Positions 7,446 to 8,467 of a stretch of 8,467 nucleotides of DNA are shown here, one piece after another. Source of the DNA: Succinivibrio sp. (GTDB taxonomy: Bacteria; Pseudomonadota; Gammaproteobacteria; Enterobacterales; Succinivibrionaceae); the NCBI GenBank assembly GCA_017959135.1, contig JAGDBH010000032.1, forward strand, positions 1 to 8,467, in the 5' to 3' direction. The position numbers and the translations under genes were made by a program. The notes under the pieces were generated by a model. That model ran no database searches and was not told the origin of the DNA. It worked only from the letters and a program-made list of their open reading frames with translations. How positions within the stretch are numbered: position 1 is the stretch's first letter; each line of letters begins with the position of its first letter.

Positions 7446-8375
7446 CTAATTTTGCTGTAATTTCGAATCATCGAAATTTACTGTTTCATAGGTTTCTTTT
7501 TCATCAGGTTCCATATGTAGAATAATCTCTGCATCAGGAAAATCCTTTCTGATATTAAGCTCTGCCTCATTAACGACATTATGAGCCTTCTCAAGACTCA
7601 TATTTCCGTCCATCACAATATGTCCCTGAATAAATATTATAGGACCGGCACTGTGGGTTTTCAGATCATGAATTGAAAGAACACCTTCTGTTCTGACAAT
7701 AGCCTGCATTATTTTGTTCATTGAAGCCTGATCCAATGAACGGTCAAGAAGGGTCTGAACTGCCTCAACTCCAATCTGATATGCACCTTTTAGAATAAAC
7801 AGACCAATGCAGCATGCAAAGAATCCATCGGCCCATTCATAGCCGTAACCGCTGAGGAATAGAGCAATAATAACACCAATATTCAGACTTACATCAGATA
7901 AGTAGTGAAGTCTGTCCGCAGCAATTGCCTCTGACTGAGTCTTTCTGAACACATAAGTCTGAAACACAACCAGAAGAACAGTAAAAATTATACAGATAAT
8001 ACTTACGTATAAGGCTAAATCAATATGCTCAATGCTAACTGGATTAACACACCTTTCAATGCCGTGGCTGATCAGAAGAACAGCAGAACCACCAATGAAA
8101 GCAGCCTGAGCCAGAGATGCCAGAGACTGAGATTTATGGTGACCGAATCGGTGTTCATCATCTGGTGGAGATAATGAAAACTTAAGAGCAAGAAGATTTA
8201 CTAAAGATGCCAATAAATCGAAAATGGAATCAGTTAAAGATGCAAAAATTACAGTAGATGAGGATATCATCCATACAACGAATTTGATCAGGATGAAAAG
8301 AACCGCGGTAAAAACAGATGCCCCACCGGCTAGTAGTACCAGTTTTCTATACTGTCCAAGTTGTGTTTTTTCCAT
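7446..8375 (-). CDS. fieF: FieF-type cation diffusion facilitator
   Basis: Inner-membrane proton-coupled exporter of divalent metals (family substrates Fe2+, Zn2+, Cd2+), normally a homodimer. The 309 residues hold six predicted membrane helices in the first ~205 and a cytoplasmic ferredoxin-like domain (about 210-292). With an offset of 4 from E. coli FieF/YiiP, the transport-site ligands are intact: Asp49, Asp53, His157 and Asp161 ('SLTDSIFD', 'LHYLSD'). Site B is kept as Asp72, His75 and His79 ('PDDEHRFGHH'). In the cytoplasmic site, His236, His252, His265 and His287 are kept, but E. coli Asp285 is Glu289 here. Length is close to the E. coli protein (300). The ATG at 8375 has AGGA at 8383-8386, 7 bases upstream. 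cysE follows after 18 bases on the same strand and in the same frame. Confidence 0.95.
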   Translation of the reverse strand: MEKTQLGQYRKLVLLAGGASVFTAVLFILIKFVVWMISSSTVIFASLTDSIFDLLASLVNLLALKFSLSPPDDEHRFGHHKSQSLASLAQAAFIGGSAVLLISHGIERCVNPVSIEHIDLALYVSIICIIFTVLLVVFQTYVFRKTQSEAIAADRLHYLSDVSLNIGVIIALFLSGYGYEWADGFFACCIGLFILKGAYQIGVEAVQTLLDRSLDQASMNKIMQAIVRTEGVLSIHDLKTHSAGPIIFIQGHIVMDGNMSLEKAHNVVNEAELNIRKDFPDAEIILHMEPDEKETYETVNFDDSKLQQN

Positions 8376-8401
8376 TTCTATTTCCTATTGCCCACGAGGA
8401 T

Positions 8402-8430
8402 AGTATATTACATGTCATAATCTTTCTAAA
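8402..8430 (-). promoter_or_regulatory. Candidate sigma-70 promoter for fieF-cysE
   Basis: Read on the - strand, TTTAGA (8430-8425; 4 of 6) and TATACT (8407-8402; 5 of 6) are separated by 17 bases. The predicted start near 8395 leaves a leader of about 20 bases carrying the AGGA ribosome site at 8386-8383. This is the best promoter-like pair upstream of fieF. Confidence 0.5.
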
Positions 8431-8440
8431 GCATAGAAAT

Positions 8441-8467
8441 TTATGATAAAAATAATCTTTTTCATAA
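8441..8467. repeat. 27-bp imperfect palindrome upstream of fieF promoter
   Basis: Centred on base 8454, 11 of 13 symmetric pairs match; the outer arms are TTATGA and TCATAA. It begins 10 bases upstream of the candidate fieF -35 and reaches the window edge, so it may be longer. It could be an operator, or simply AT-rich promoter-upstream DNA. Confidence 0.4.

Noticed and set aside
8439..8457. Possible Fur box upstream of fieF
   Set aside because: On the - strand it matches the 19-bp GATAATGATAATCATTATC consensus at about 12 of 19 positions, which is not convincing in DNA this AT-rich; kept only as the general palindrome.

Overview
The window looks like core chromosome from a low-GC, AT-leaning gammaproteobacterium. 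The gene order argS - SPOR protein - hslV - hslU, the '[15 protein letters not shown]' start of HslU, and a ZapB-like coiled coil just after hslU are gammaproteobacterial traits. The low GC and the Firmicutes-like fused fructose PTS would fit an anaerobic gut lineage such as Succinivibrionaceae, but that placement is inference. There are eight protein-coding genes and no gene-free stretch over 300 bases. I see no rRNA, tRNA, CRISPR array, transposon or phage gene.

Left half, + strand (1-4488): five tightly packed genes. They are argS (5' end outside the window), an ftsN-like SPOR-domain gene starting on GTG 2 bases after argS, hslV, hslU, and a short ZapB-like gene whose GTG start overlaps the hslU stop by one base. 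A strong intrinsic terminator follows. The block joins arginyl-tRNA charging, septal peptidoglycan/divisome functions (FtsN and ZapB) and the HslUV ATP-dependent protease. It is a compacted form of the E. coli arrangement ftsN-hslV-hslU-menA-rraA-zapB.

Right half, - strand (8375 down to 4515): fieF (cation efflux), cysE (serine acetyltransferase, TTG start, 18 bases after fieF and in the same reading frame), a 105-base AT-rich gap containing a dyad and a possible promoter, then a 646-residue fused IIABC sugar permease of the PTS fructose family. The two halves converge on the terminator hairpin at 4461-4488. fieF and cysE look co-transcribed from a promoter at 8402-8430, next to a 27-bp imperfect palindrome at the window edge.

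I find no clear candidate for a wholly undescribed system. The points worth a second look are: a rewritten HIGH signature in ArgS; an FtsN-like protein that keeps the SPOR cysteine pair but lacks recognisable N-terminal and essential-helix motifs; a CxxC in the ZapB-like protein; a CysE C-terminus that no longer ends in Ile; and two unexplained dyads in the - strand control regions.
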